This document shows, piece by piece, positions 7,459-14,053 of a stretch of 64,000 nt of DNA. Made by a program: the position numbers and the translations under genes. Source of the stretch: Adhaeribacter soli (lineage in GTDB: Bacteria; Bacteroidota; Bacteroidia; Cytophagales; Hymenobacteraceae). The notes beneath the pieces are model-generated. The model saw only the letters and a program-made list of their open reading frames with translations. It was not told the origin of the DNA and did no database searches. Within the stretch, counting starts at the first letter, position 1, and each line of letters begins with the position of its first letter. Location of the stretch: assembly GCF_008727925.1 (NCBI RefSeq), contig NZ_VTWT01000002.1, positions 496,001 to 560,000 of the forward strand, given 5' to 3'.

Positions 7459-8910
7459 TCACACTGCCCTTATTACATTTATCAAACCATCTTCGGAAAG
7501 CACTACTGCCAGGCAGCGGTAAATACTCGTTTCCACGTACCGGATAGCCGAGTTATACCGCGCCCCCCGGGCAGCATCGCCCCTTTCCGAAGCCAATCCG
7601 TCCAGAATTACCCCAATGGCATGGCAGGTACCTTCGGTATCGAGGAGCAGCGCGCCGTCTATCTGGGTAAGTAAACGGATAAAGCTGGGCGAAATAGCCA
7701 CCGGCGCCAGCGTAAACCCCTGTTTGGCCAAACGGGCAGCTTCGGACCGGGCTCCTTCCGAAATTACGATCATGGTGCCGTGGCGCAAGCGCGTAACTTC
7801 GTGAATGAGCAGCCAGAGCTTCTGCACGTTCTCTTCGGAAATACCGGCAAAGGTGTGGCAGATATCGTTGCGGAATTTTTGCTCATCGAGCTGCCCTTTC
7901 GGGAGGCTGGGCAAACCGTAGGTTACCCGCATCATTACGTGGCCGGCATGTACAAATTCCCAGGTATAATGTTTGGTAAAATTCACCTGAAAAAGCTCCC
8001 CTTTGCTGAAATCGTGGCCGGGTTTCATGCTTCCCAAGCCATAGACATACACGGAATCGGAAAGCAGGCGCACGTTGCCTTCGGCCAGTTCCAGCAACTT
8101 GCGCACCGACCGGTAATCGCGCATGGAAACCGGCGTATCGAGCTTAATTAACTGATAAATATCCGGATGGTCGCGCCGGGCCAGCAGCATGGAGCCTACT
8201 CCTTCGGTTCCTTCGTAACGCAAAGAGGAAATGGCGTTACAGGCATCGAACAAGCCGTGGTTGGTACTGGATGGCGTGTACATAAAACGTTTTCCGGCCG
8301 CGCGGAGCACCTCGCTGTAATCGCGGTCCAGGATGCTTTTTCCGGAGGCATAATCGGCATCGCGAAGGGCTTTTCCGCAATCGTTCAGGTATTCGGCAAC
8401 GGTGGCTTCCAGCAAAGAACCTGGGGCCGCTACATGCCGCCAGGCCGGCCGGTTTGCCAGGGCGTAATGACCAAAATATGCCTCCTTGTTAAACTGCAGC
8501 ACTACAAATACCAGGAAATCGTTTACCCAAACCGGGCAGGAGGCAAAGGCCACCTGGTTGCTTTCGCGGTCTTCGTTGATTTCATTTAAAATAACCTGCA
8601 GGTTTTTGCGAAGCAGTTGCTGGTGGTCGAATTTTTCGTGGCTGTCGTGTTCGGGTAAATGTCCGGCGGTTTTCAGGCTTTCCATTTCGTACCGTTCGAA
8701 GCGCAATATCAGCTGCACCATGGGGTCGAAGAGGCTGACCGGAAATCGTAAATCGCTGGGTTCCAGCTCTACTTTCAGGTTTGCTGTTGGCTTCTTATGT
8801 AAAAACCCGATCAGAAAGACATCAGGCTTCAGGTTCCGGTCTATCCCGGAAAAAATGCCATCGGCGGCCAGCTGGGCCGAAACCCGGAACAAGGTTTGAT
8901 TATACCACAT
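7459..8910 (-). CDS. Protein with C-terminal degenerate DisA/DAC-type nucleotide domain
   Basis: The product has 483 residues. The N-terminal two thirds (1-340) show no family I can name. The C-terminal part (about 365-483) follows the diadenylate cyclase (DisA_N) order: LRHGTMIVISEG (376-387), GFTLAPVAISPSFIRLL, IDGALLLDTEGTCHAIGVILDG (Asp418-Gly-Ala) and GARYNSAIRYVE (449-460). In active cyclases the last motif reads GTRHRAA; here the RHR triplet is RYN and the preceding Thr is Ala, while DGA is kept. It may thus bind a nucleotide without making c-di-AMP, like the DisA-derived sensor domains described in bacterial signalling and conflict systems. It stands alone, and neither neighbour suggests a pathway. 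Confidence 0.75.
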   Translation of the reverse strand: MWYNQTLFRVSAQLAADGIFSGIDRNLKPDVFLIGFLHKKPTANLKVELEPSDLRFPVSLFDPMVQLILRFERYEMESLKTAGHLPEHDSHEKFDHQQLLRKNLQVILNEINEDRESNQVAFASCPVWVNDFLVFVVLQFNKEAYFGHYALANRPAWRHVAAPGSLLEATVAEYLNDCGKALRDADYASGKSILDRDYSEVLRAAGKRFMYTPSSTNHGLFDACNAISSLRYEGTEGVGSMLLARRDHPDIYQLIKLDTPVSMRDYRSVRKLLELAEGNVRLLSDSVYVYGLGSMKPGHDFSKGELFQVNFTKHYTWEFVHAGHVMMRVTYGLPSLPKGQLDEQKFRNDICHTFAGISEENVQKLWLLIHEVTRLRHGTMIVISEGARSEAARLAKQGFTLAPVAISPSFIRLLTQIDGALLLDTEGTCHAIGVILDGLASERGDAARGARYNSAIRYVETSIYRCLAVVLSEDGLINVIRAV

Positions 8911-9039
8911 CAGGTCGTAAAGGAGTTAGCGCCAAAGAAGGAAAACGGTAGGAAAAACGGGTAAAACCTAAAATCCTGACCTGAACTCTTTACTACTGCT
9001 TTGGGATTTCGGTTACTTTTTTGTTCAATTTCAATACCC

Positions 9040-9516
9040 TTACCACTGCTGCTGGAAGTAATGATAGACCCAGGAAATCACTTTTATTAACCCATACATT
9101 ACCAATCCTAAAAAGAGCAGCATGGTAATTATTACGGCTGCCAGGAATCCGTTGCCGGCGCCCTGGTATTTTCCTTCCTGGTAATGACGGCGAAGCAGGC
9201 GTACATTTTTATCGTTGGCCTTATAAGTAAAATCGAAAATGGCTCCTACCAGCGGAATGCTGCCAATGATAAGGTCGAGGATTATGTTTACGACCATGCG
9301 GATAACCACATTGCGGCTGGCGCCATGCCGGGCCATGGTAAGCACCAGCGCGCCGGAAACGGCAAACGTAGAGATGTCGCCCAGAAAAGGTACCAGCCCC
9401 AGGATGGGGTCAAGCCCGAAGCGGAAGTTTGTTCCGGGCAATTTGAACTGGCTATCCATGAGGCGCGAAACGCTTTCCACCCATTTTAACTTTTTGGCAT
9501 CGTCGGCAACAGACAT
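9040..9516 (-). CDS. DUF4112 family membrane protein
   Basis: The protein has 158 residues with the DUF4112 signature: LMDSQFKLPGTNFRFGLDPI, LGLVPFLGDI, then IGSIPLVGAIFDFTYKANDKN. Hydrophobic segments lie at about 55-70, 85-105 and 128-152. The function is unknown; the family is widespread and small, with an inner membrane location predicted. The start at 9514-9516 is the only ATG before the conserved region. It is probably monocistronic, facing away from the repeat-poor region before ssrA. Confidence 0.9.
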   Translation of the reverse strand: MSVADDAKKLKWVESVSRLMDSQFKLPGTNFRFGLDPILGLVPFLGDISTFAVSGALVLTMARHGASRNVVIRMVVNIILDLIIGSIPLVGAIFDFTYKANDKNVRLLRRHYQEGKYQGAGNGFLAAVIITMLLFLGLVMYGLIKVISWVYHYFQQQW

Positions 9517-9613
9517 AGTATGAAGCAGTTTTTTTCATTTCTGCTTACGGTTTTATGGAAAAAGGTTGTGCGGTGGGTTTGCTAGCCTGGAATAAATGGT
9601 ACTTTAAAGGCAT

Positions 9614-9654
9614 AAAAAAACCGCTACCAGTTCTCTTGCGAAACCCGATAGCGG
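9614..9654 (-). terminator. Intrinsic terminator of ssrA
   Basis: Read on the minus strand, CCGCTATCGG and CTGGTAGCGG form a 10-bp stem with a 14-base loop, followed by seven T residues. It lies just beyond the tmRNA 3' end. Confidence 0.75.
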
Positions 9655-9664
9655 AAAAAAAATT

Positions 9665-10035
9665 TGGTGGAGTAGCAGGGATTCGAACCCTGGTCCAGAC
9701 AAGGAAACCCTCGCGCTTTCTACATGCTTAGCTTCCAATTGGTTTTCGAATAAGCCCAGGCTGGATCAAACCTATGGACTTACCTTATCTGCTTTGGTTT
9801 CGCTTAGGCGCCGCAGCTTCACCTAAACTAGTTCTACCTTTCGATGCCCCTGATGCAAGCGTAGTAAAACGGTACTCTTGCGGGACAATGGCTTATGCGT
9901 TAATACCTAGATTAAGCAGCCATAGCGTAGTTAGACTCGCCGATTATTGTTCGAATGACTTTTTAACAGGAGATTCATTCAACTCCCGACATGCTTACAC
10001 GGAATCTGCTCAAGCTGTCAATTCCGGTCTACCCC
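9665..10035 (-). ncRNA. ssrA: Transfer-messenger RNA (tmRNA)
   Basis: On the minus strand the RNA begins GGGGTAG and ends CTACTCCACCA. These pair as a 7-bp acceptor stem with discriminator A and an encoded CCA. The 3' side has a T arm with GGTTCGAATCC. The length is 371 nt. The tag reading frame near the middle (9912-9941) encodes GESNYAMAA and then TAA, matching the G-E-x-x-Y-A-(L/M)-A-A type tags of Bacteroidota. With SmpB it rescues stalled ribosomes and tags the nascent chain for proteolysis. The structure was traced by eye; only the acceptor stem, T arm and tag were checked. Confidence 0.96.
9912..9941 (-). other. tmRNA tag reading frame, peptide GESNYAMAA
   Basis: Codons GGC GAG TCT AAC TAC GCT ATG GCT GCT TAA on the minus strand. 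The C-terminal AMAA suits recognition by ClpXP-type proteases. The resume codon could lie a codon or two upstream of the Gly. Confidence 0.9.
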
Positions 10036-10076
10036 ATTAAGTTAAAGAACGTTCTACCTTTACGGCACAAAGTCTG

Positions 10077-10084
10077 CAAAGATA
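10077..10084 (-). promoter_or_regulatory. Candidate minus-7 box TATCTTTG for ssrA
   Basis: TATCTTTG on the minus strand lies 41 bases upstream of the mature tmRNA 5' end, a suitable distance for a precursor later trimmed by RNase P. Confidence 0.45.
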
Positions 10085-10196
10085 CTTTTTTCTATCAGAA
10101 GTATAACGTTTATTTCGGGGTAAAAAGTTTCAGGATAAACAAACCATTCTATGTCATGAAAGTTTGCTATATTGCCTTACCAAAACACCAAGAGTT

Positions 10197-10613
10197 ATGA
10201 AAAGGACCTGCCTCCTCCTTGCCCTTACTGGTATCTTACTTTCAGCATGCAGCGATAAAAAGGATGCCCCAGCTCCGCAGCCACCAACGGCTAAACTGGA
10301 AGGTAAATGGCAACTATATTGGGCAAATATTCGCTCTACTGGTGGTGAGGAAGTAACGTAGGCAAACAACTCCTTAATTTTAGATTTCGTTCCCAGCTCG
10401 TCGGTTCTTAATTATTATGAGCATGGTAAACTCAGAAAAACCGGCACTTACACGCTGCTAAATAAGACTTTAACTGTTTCCCTGGATTCCGTATTTCAGC
10501 CTAACCAAACCTTTAGCCTCGATTCGTTAAACCTGAACAAGGTGGTTTTAAGAGATACAATCCTTTATCCGACAAAAGATTATCTTTATTTTACCTACAG
10601 GTTAAAGCGTTAA
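10197..10613 (+). pseudogene. Lipoprotein gene interrupted by an in-frame TAG
   Basis: ATG at 10197 starts MKRTCLLLALTGILLSAC, a lipoprotein signal with Cys18, then KLEGKWQLYWANIRSTGGEEVT and a TAG at 10359-10361. The same frame stays open after the TAG for another 83 codons to TAA at 10611-10613. It contains LDFVPSSSVLNYYEHGK, LRKTGTYTLLNKTLTVSL and a final LYFTYRLKR, which together look like a lipocalin-like or META-like beta barrel of about 137 residues. A single substitution (for example TAC or TGG to TAG) or a base error explains the break. Expressed as is, it would be a 54-residue fragment. Confidence 0.75.
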
Positions 10614-10627
10614 GCATTAATCCTAAA

Positions 10628-10834
10628 TTATTCTTCCCGATACTCCAGAATATCTCCCGGCTGGCAATCCAGTTCCTTGCAGATAGCCTCCAGGGTAGAA
10701 AACCGGATGGCTTTGGCTTTGCCGTTTTTCAGGATGGAAATATTAGCCATTGTAATGCCCACTTTTCCGGCAATTTCGGTTACCGACATTTTCCGTTTCG
10801 CCAGCATTACATCTAAATTTATGATTATAGGCAT
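10628..10834 (-). CDS. Cro/C1-type helix-turn-helix regulator (YozG-like)
   Basis: The protein has 68 residues and is entirely an HTH domain: LDVMLAKRKMSVTEIAGKVGITMANISILKNGKAKAIRFSTLEAICKELDCQPGDILEY. This is the compact YozG/HTH_26 class. It starts three bases after the stop of the DUF2975 gene, so the two are almost certainly one operon. This regulator and DUF2975 membrane protein pairing is recurrent in bacteria and is thought to form a small regulatory module; the signal is unknown. It probably controls its own operon. Confidence 0.92.
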   Translation of the reverse strand: MPIIINLDVMLAKRKMSVTEIAGKVGITMANISILKNGKAKAIRFSTLEAICKELDCQPGDILEYREE

Positions 10835-10837
10835 GCT

Positions 10838-11404
10838 TCAGACGGTAAGTTGTTCTTCTTCGTAGAGGCGGTTGCCTTCTTTAAAAATTTCGGCTAAAAT
10901 ATAGGAAGCAAGCATGAGTACCAGCGTGCTAAAACTGAAATCGAAACTGAAATGGCCCGTATTTCCGGCCGCAACAAAAGTAAAACACGAAATGAGGAAT
11001 ATCCAGAGTAAATAACCCGCAATTTTCTGAAAGGCTTTTACATTCTGTTCCCGGAAAGTTTGTACCTGTTTTACTGCCTGTATCACTTTCACGAATTCCT
11101 GCACTACCAAAACCCATAAAACCAATTGTGCCAGCATTTGAACATATATAATATAAACCGAAAAAGGCTGCAGCTGGCTTACCATGAAGGTACGGGTATC
11201 ATCCATTTCTGAGGCCGCCGTGTGGATAGGATTGCTTATACTAAGCTTTCCCAAAGAACCGGAAAATTTCCAGTCATCATAATACTGAGGGTCTATCTGC
11301 CAATGAACCACATAATAGGTAAGCAGCATGATCAACCCAACCTGAACAACCTGCATGATGCGGCAGCAAGCCATAGCCCAGAAAAGTAACTTGTTTCGTT
11401 CCAT
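10838..11404 (-). CDS. DUF2975 membrane protein
   Basis: The 188-residue protein has four predicted transmembrane helices (about 8-30, 78-103, 122-143, 150-172) and a C-terminal EIFKEGNRLYEEEQLTV. The ending IFKEGxxLxEExxLTV is the usual DUF2975 tail. A polar segment (about 35-75) between helices 1 and 2 probably faces outward. It is the first gene of an operon with the YozG-like HTH protein, only three bases apart, which suggests that it regulates or senses for that factor. Confidence 0.9.
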   Translation of the reverse strand: MERNKLLFWAMACCRIMQVVQVGLIMLLTYYVVHWQIDPQYYDDWKFSGSLGKLSISNPIHTAASEMDDTRTFMVSQLQPFSVYIIYVQMLAQLVLWVLVVQEFVKVIQAVKQVQTFREQNVKAFQKIAGYLLWIFLISCFTFVAAGNTGHFSFDFSFSTLVLMLASYILAEIFKEGNRLYEEEQLTV

Positions 11405-11582
11405 AAGTGTGGTGCTAATGTTTTTACAAACATAGGGAAGCTATTTTAATATTCAATATGTTTTTGTTGTTTTTCGATAAATTTTTATTAAACAATTGTT
11501 AAATGGTTGTTTTGTACTCTTTTAAAACGATACTTTTTCAGGGTAAAAAACTGCTTTGGCCTCCAAACTCAAAACAATCCAA

Positions 11583-11613
11583 TTGCCAATCCAACCTTAG
11601 CTTTGTATCTTTG
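11583..11613 (+). promoter_or_regulatory. dnaX promoter implying a leaderless mRNA
   Basis: TTG at 11583-11585 (minus-33) and TATCTTTG at 11606-11613 (minus-7) are 20 bases apart, the spacing usual for Bacteroidota housekeeping promoters. The ATG at 11619 is only six bases past the minus-7 box, so transcription should begin at or next to the A of ATG. Confidence 0.5.
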
Positions 11614-11618
11614 TATTG

Positions 11619-12776
11619 ATGGAAAATTTTGTTGTTTCGGCCCGGAAATACCGGCCAAGTACGTTCGATAGTGTAGTTGGGCAACGCCACATTACCACCA
11701 CTTTAAAAAACGCGATCACCAATAATCACCTGGCACAGGCATTTTTGTTTTGCGGTCCAAGAGGAGTTGGTAAAACTACGTGCGCGCGGATTTTAGCCAA
11801 AACCATCAATTGCCAGAACCTGACGCCGGAAACCGAAGCCTGTAATACCTGCGAGTCGTGCGTGAGCTTCAACAACAATGCGTCCTTCAATGTGCACGAG
11901 CTCGATGCGGCTTCAAACAACTCCGTGGAAGACATTCGGAACCTCGTGGAGCAGGTTCGGTACGCGCCGCAAACCGGGAAGTATAAGATCTACATCATCG
12001 ATGAGGTACACATGCTTTCGAACTCGGCTTTTAACGCCTTCCTGAAAACGCTGGAAGAACCGCCGAGCTACGCCATTTTTATTCTGGCTACTACCGAACG
12101 TCACAAAATTATCCCGACCATTCTTTCCCGCTGCCAAATCTTCGATTTCAATCGGATCAGGATCGAGGACATGGTAAAGCACCTGCAGGGAATTGCCGGT
12201 AAAGAAAGCATTGAAGCCGAACCAGATGCACTGCATTTGGTTGCCCAGAAAGCGGATGGTGCCTTACGCGATGCCCTGAGTATTTTCGACCAGCTGGTAA
12301 CGTTTTCCGGTAGCAACATTACCTATAAATCGGCGGTAGACAACCTGCACATTCTCGATTACGATTACTACTTCCGCCTCACCGACCACCTGTTAACCGA
12401 GAACCTATCGGGCGCTCTATTGCTCTTCGATGAGGTGCTGAAAAAAGGTTTCGATGCGCATAATTTTGTAGTGGGTATCGGCGAGCATTTCCGCGGATTA
12501 CTGGTTTGCAAGGACAATGCTACCATACAATTGCTGGAAGTTTCGGACAATATTAAAACCAAATATGCCCAGCAAGCCAACCAGGCACCACTTTCATTTT
12601 TGCTTTCCGGCCTCAACATTGTAGCCAACTGCGACCAACATTTTAAAGCCAGCAAAAACCAGCGCCTGCACGTAGAACTAGCCCTCATGAAGCTGGCTTA
12701 CCTGAACGCGGCAGTAAACTTTGCGGCTGGCAATGCACAGGAGGCGTCGCAAAAAAAGTTGATGCCGGTAGCGTAA
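11619..12776 (+). CDS. dnaX: DNA polymerase III subunit gamma (zero-frame dnaX product, 385 residues)
   Basis: This is the clamp-loader ATPase that, with delta and delta', loads the sliding clamp. Residues from the ATG at 11619: Walker A GPRGVGKT (46-53), a zinc module with Cys65, Cys75, Cys78 and Cys81, the DEVH Walker B box (128-131), sensor SRC (170-172), and AAA+ domains I-III up to about 360. The zero frame ends soon after domain III with QKKLMPVA and TAA at 12774-12776, the length expected of a gamma form. An in-frame TTG lies one codon upstream. The tau C-terminus continues in the -1 frame (see 12739-12787 and 12758-13450). Confidence 0.93.
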   Translation: MENFVVSARKYRPSTFDSVVGQRHITTTLKNAITNNHLAQAFLFCGPRGVGKTTCARILAKTINCQNLTPETEACNTCESCVSFNNNASFNVHELDAASNNSVEDIRNLVEQVRYAPQTGKYKIYIIDEVHMLSNSAFNAFLKTLEEPPSYAIFILATTERHKIIPTILSRCQIFDFNRIRIEDMVKHLQGIAGKESIEAEPDALHLVAQKADGALRDALSIFDQLVTFSGSNITYKSAVDNLHILDYDYYFRLTDHLLTENLSGALLLFDEVLKKGFDAHNFVVGIGEHFRGLLVCKDNATIQLLEVSDNIKTKYAQQANQAPLSFLLSGLNIVANCDQHFKASKNQRLHVELALMKLAYLNAAVNFAAGNAQEASQKKLMPVA

Positions 12777-12787
12777 AACCTGCCGGC
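12739..12787 (+). promoter_or_regulatory. Apparent programmed -1 frameshift cassette in dnaX
   Basis: There are three elements in the right order. AGGAGG (12739-12744) is an internal Shine-Dalgarno-like box. A slippery heptamer A AAA AAG (12752-12758) is in the exact phase needed for a -1 slip, seven bases later. After a 5-base spacer, GCCGGTAG (12764-12771) pairs with CTGCCGGC (12780-12787), an 8-bp stem with one G-U pair. The zero-frame TAA lies in the hairpin loop. These are the same three signals known from E. coli dnaX, but there the zero frame encodes tau and the slip yields gamma; here it is reversed. An indel in the seven-A run is the main alternative. Confidence 0.75.
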
Positions 12788-13450
12788 TCACCCGTTCCCC
12801 AAACTACCGTTTCCGTAGCTGCCCCGGCACCTTCCGAAACAATCAGTACTTTTTCGCCCCCTGCTCCTACGGTTTCCGAACCGAAGCCTGCCCCGGCTGT
12901 TGCTACGGTTACCGAACCGGTTGCAGCGGAAACAGGGTTCGTAAAGCCATCGGTACATGCGCCTAAAAAGCAGCTTGGTAAATTTAGCTTAAGCAGCCTG
13001 AAGGAAAAGATCAGTTCCGGAAATTTCCAGGAAGAAACCACAGAAGTTGCGGAAGCCGATCTGGATATGCGTCCGGGCCAGCAAAAGCCGATCACGATAG
13101 AAGAGCTGCGTACCGCCTGGTTTGCTTTTGCCCAACGTAAAAACCAGGAAGGCAAGGTTTCGGAATACATGATCCTGAACCGCAATTTCGAGTTGCAAAA
13201 CGGTACTGAAATCCACTTAAAAGTAGACAACCCGGTACAGGTGGAGCAGTTCAACGACGTAAAAGCCGAACTGCTGGGCGAATTGCGCCGCAAACTGCAG
13301 AACAACAAACTGAACGTGCTGGTGGAATTTGTAGAGGTAGTGGGTGCCAAACGCCTTTACACTTCCATCGATAAATATAACTTCCTGGCCGAAAAATATC
13401 CGGCCTTAACAGAACTCAAACAGCGCCTTGGCTTAGATACTGATTTTTAA
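12758..13450 (+). CDS. dnaX: DnaX tau-specific C-terminal region, reached by -1 frameshift
   Basis: After the slip, reading continues at 12758 as VDAGSVKPAGSPV and stays open for 230 codons to TAA at 13448-13450, making a tau of about 610 residues. It comprises a Pro/Ala/Val/Thr-rich linker (to about base 12960), then KLGKFSLSSLKEKI-like and a compact domain with ITIEELRTAWFAFAQ, VSEYMILNRNFEL and NKLNVLVEFVE. This matches the C-terminal domain of Bacteroidota DnaX, which should contact the polymerase core and helicase. There is no good start codon near 12758, so independent translation is unlikely, although an ATG exists at 13067. If there is no slippage the gene is simply broken. Confidence 0.85.
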   Translation, partial: VDAGSVKPAGSPVPQTTVSVAAPAPSETISTFSPPAPTVSEPKPAPAVATVTEPVAAETGFVKPSVHAPKKQLGKFSLSSLKEKISSGNFQEETTEVAEADLDMRPGQQKPITIEELRTAWFAFAQRKNQEGKVSEYMILNRNFELQNGTEIHLKVDNPVQVEQFNDVKAELLGELRRKLQNNKLNVLVEFVEVVGAKRLYTSIDKYNFLAEKYPALTELKQRLGLDTDF

Positions 13451-13860
13451 CCCCACCCAACCCTCCCCTGATTCAGCTGTTTTTTTTGATCAGGATTTTA
13501 GAAACGAAGTTCGGCGGAGCCAATTAAAGAATTTTCAGAATTAGGAATAAAATGTAGGGCATCCCTTGTGGATGCCCTTTCTCATTATCATTTCGCGTTT
13601 ATGTCTGAACACGATTTTAAGGATTAAAGGATTTCCAAGATTTCACGCATATCGCCAGCGCAGCGCCTTTGAAAACCAAGTTAGCAGATAAAAGCTAACT
13701 AAAAAGAAAGCCAGCTACAGAGGAAAACTGACACCAGTTTCTGTTCCAAAGACTTTGGATTAACCGGTGCCGAGAAACGAGGCAGCCCGGTAGGGCAGGT
13801 GAATCCACGGCTTTGGAACAGAAACGAAGCCACCCGGCTTGAGGGAAAAGTCAGTTATGA
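13451..13860 (-). repeat. Composite intergenic element, copy A
   Basis: Read on the minus strand the order is: CCCTCAAGCC; a long hairpin with 15-bp arms GTTTCTGTTCCAAAG (13811-13825 and 13737-13751); GGCTTTCTTTTTAGTTA; the shared block GCGCTGCGCTGGCGATATGC; a small hairpin GGGCATCC/GGATGCCC; the GGCTCCGCCGAACTTCG motif; and CAGCTGAATCAGGGG. Copy B at 23637-24070 has the same order with different hairpin stems. There is no coding potential. Just outside, 13857-13890 has a short tandem GTTATGAGTTGAA-like repeat. Confidence 0.7.
13557..13581 (+). terminator. Possible dnaX terminator inside copy A
   Basis: GGGCATCC (13557-13564) and GGATGCCC (13570-13577) form a perfect 8-bp stem with a 5-base loop, followed by TTTCT. 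It lies 106 bases after the dnaX stop. It may act as a terminator or simply be the small hairpin of the repeat. Confidence 0.5.
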
Positions 13861-14007
13861 GTTGAAAGTTATGAGTTATGAGTTGAAGCTAATTTTAATA
13901 ATGCTATCCATCCAAAAGAAAAACCCTAAAGCTGCCCACTAAACTGTCCAAACTGCACTAAAGCGGGCAATTTTGCGTTTTGTTCTTCATAAACCGGCAG
14001 ATTCTAT

Positions 14008-14015
14008 TATATTTG
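14008..14015 (+). promoter_or_regulatory. Candidate minus-7 box TATATTTG for the M16 protease gene
   Basis: TATATTTG lies 38 bases before the GTG start at 14054. No TTG is found at the preferred distance, so only the minus-7 box supports it. Confidence 0.4.
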
Positions 14016-14053
14016 ACCAGTTTAAACCTTCATCTAAAAACCGTATCATTTCC

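Noticed and set aside
9665-9720. tRNA-like 3' end with TTCGAATCC loop
   Set aside because: It is not a separate tRNA: the 5' partner of the acceptor stem lies 371 nt away and a tag frame is in between, so it is the tmRNA.
10359-10361. TAG as a sense codon (recoding to an amino acid)
   Set aside because: TAG ends several well-supported genes in the window, for example at 17011, 23569, 53900 and 63161.
10628-11404. DUF2975/YozG-like pair considered as a toxin-antitoxin system
   Set aside because: The membrane protein and the HTH protein match a known regulatory pairing, with no toxin fold.
13067-13450. Separate gene starting at ATG 13067
   Set aside because: The -1 frame is open and homologous from the slippery site at 12758 on, so it is the tau end of dnaX rather than a separate gene.
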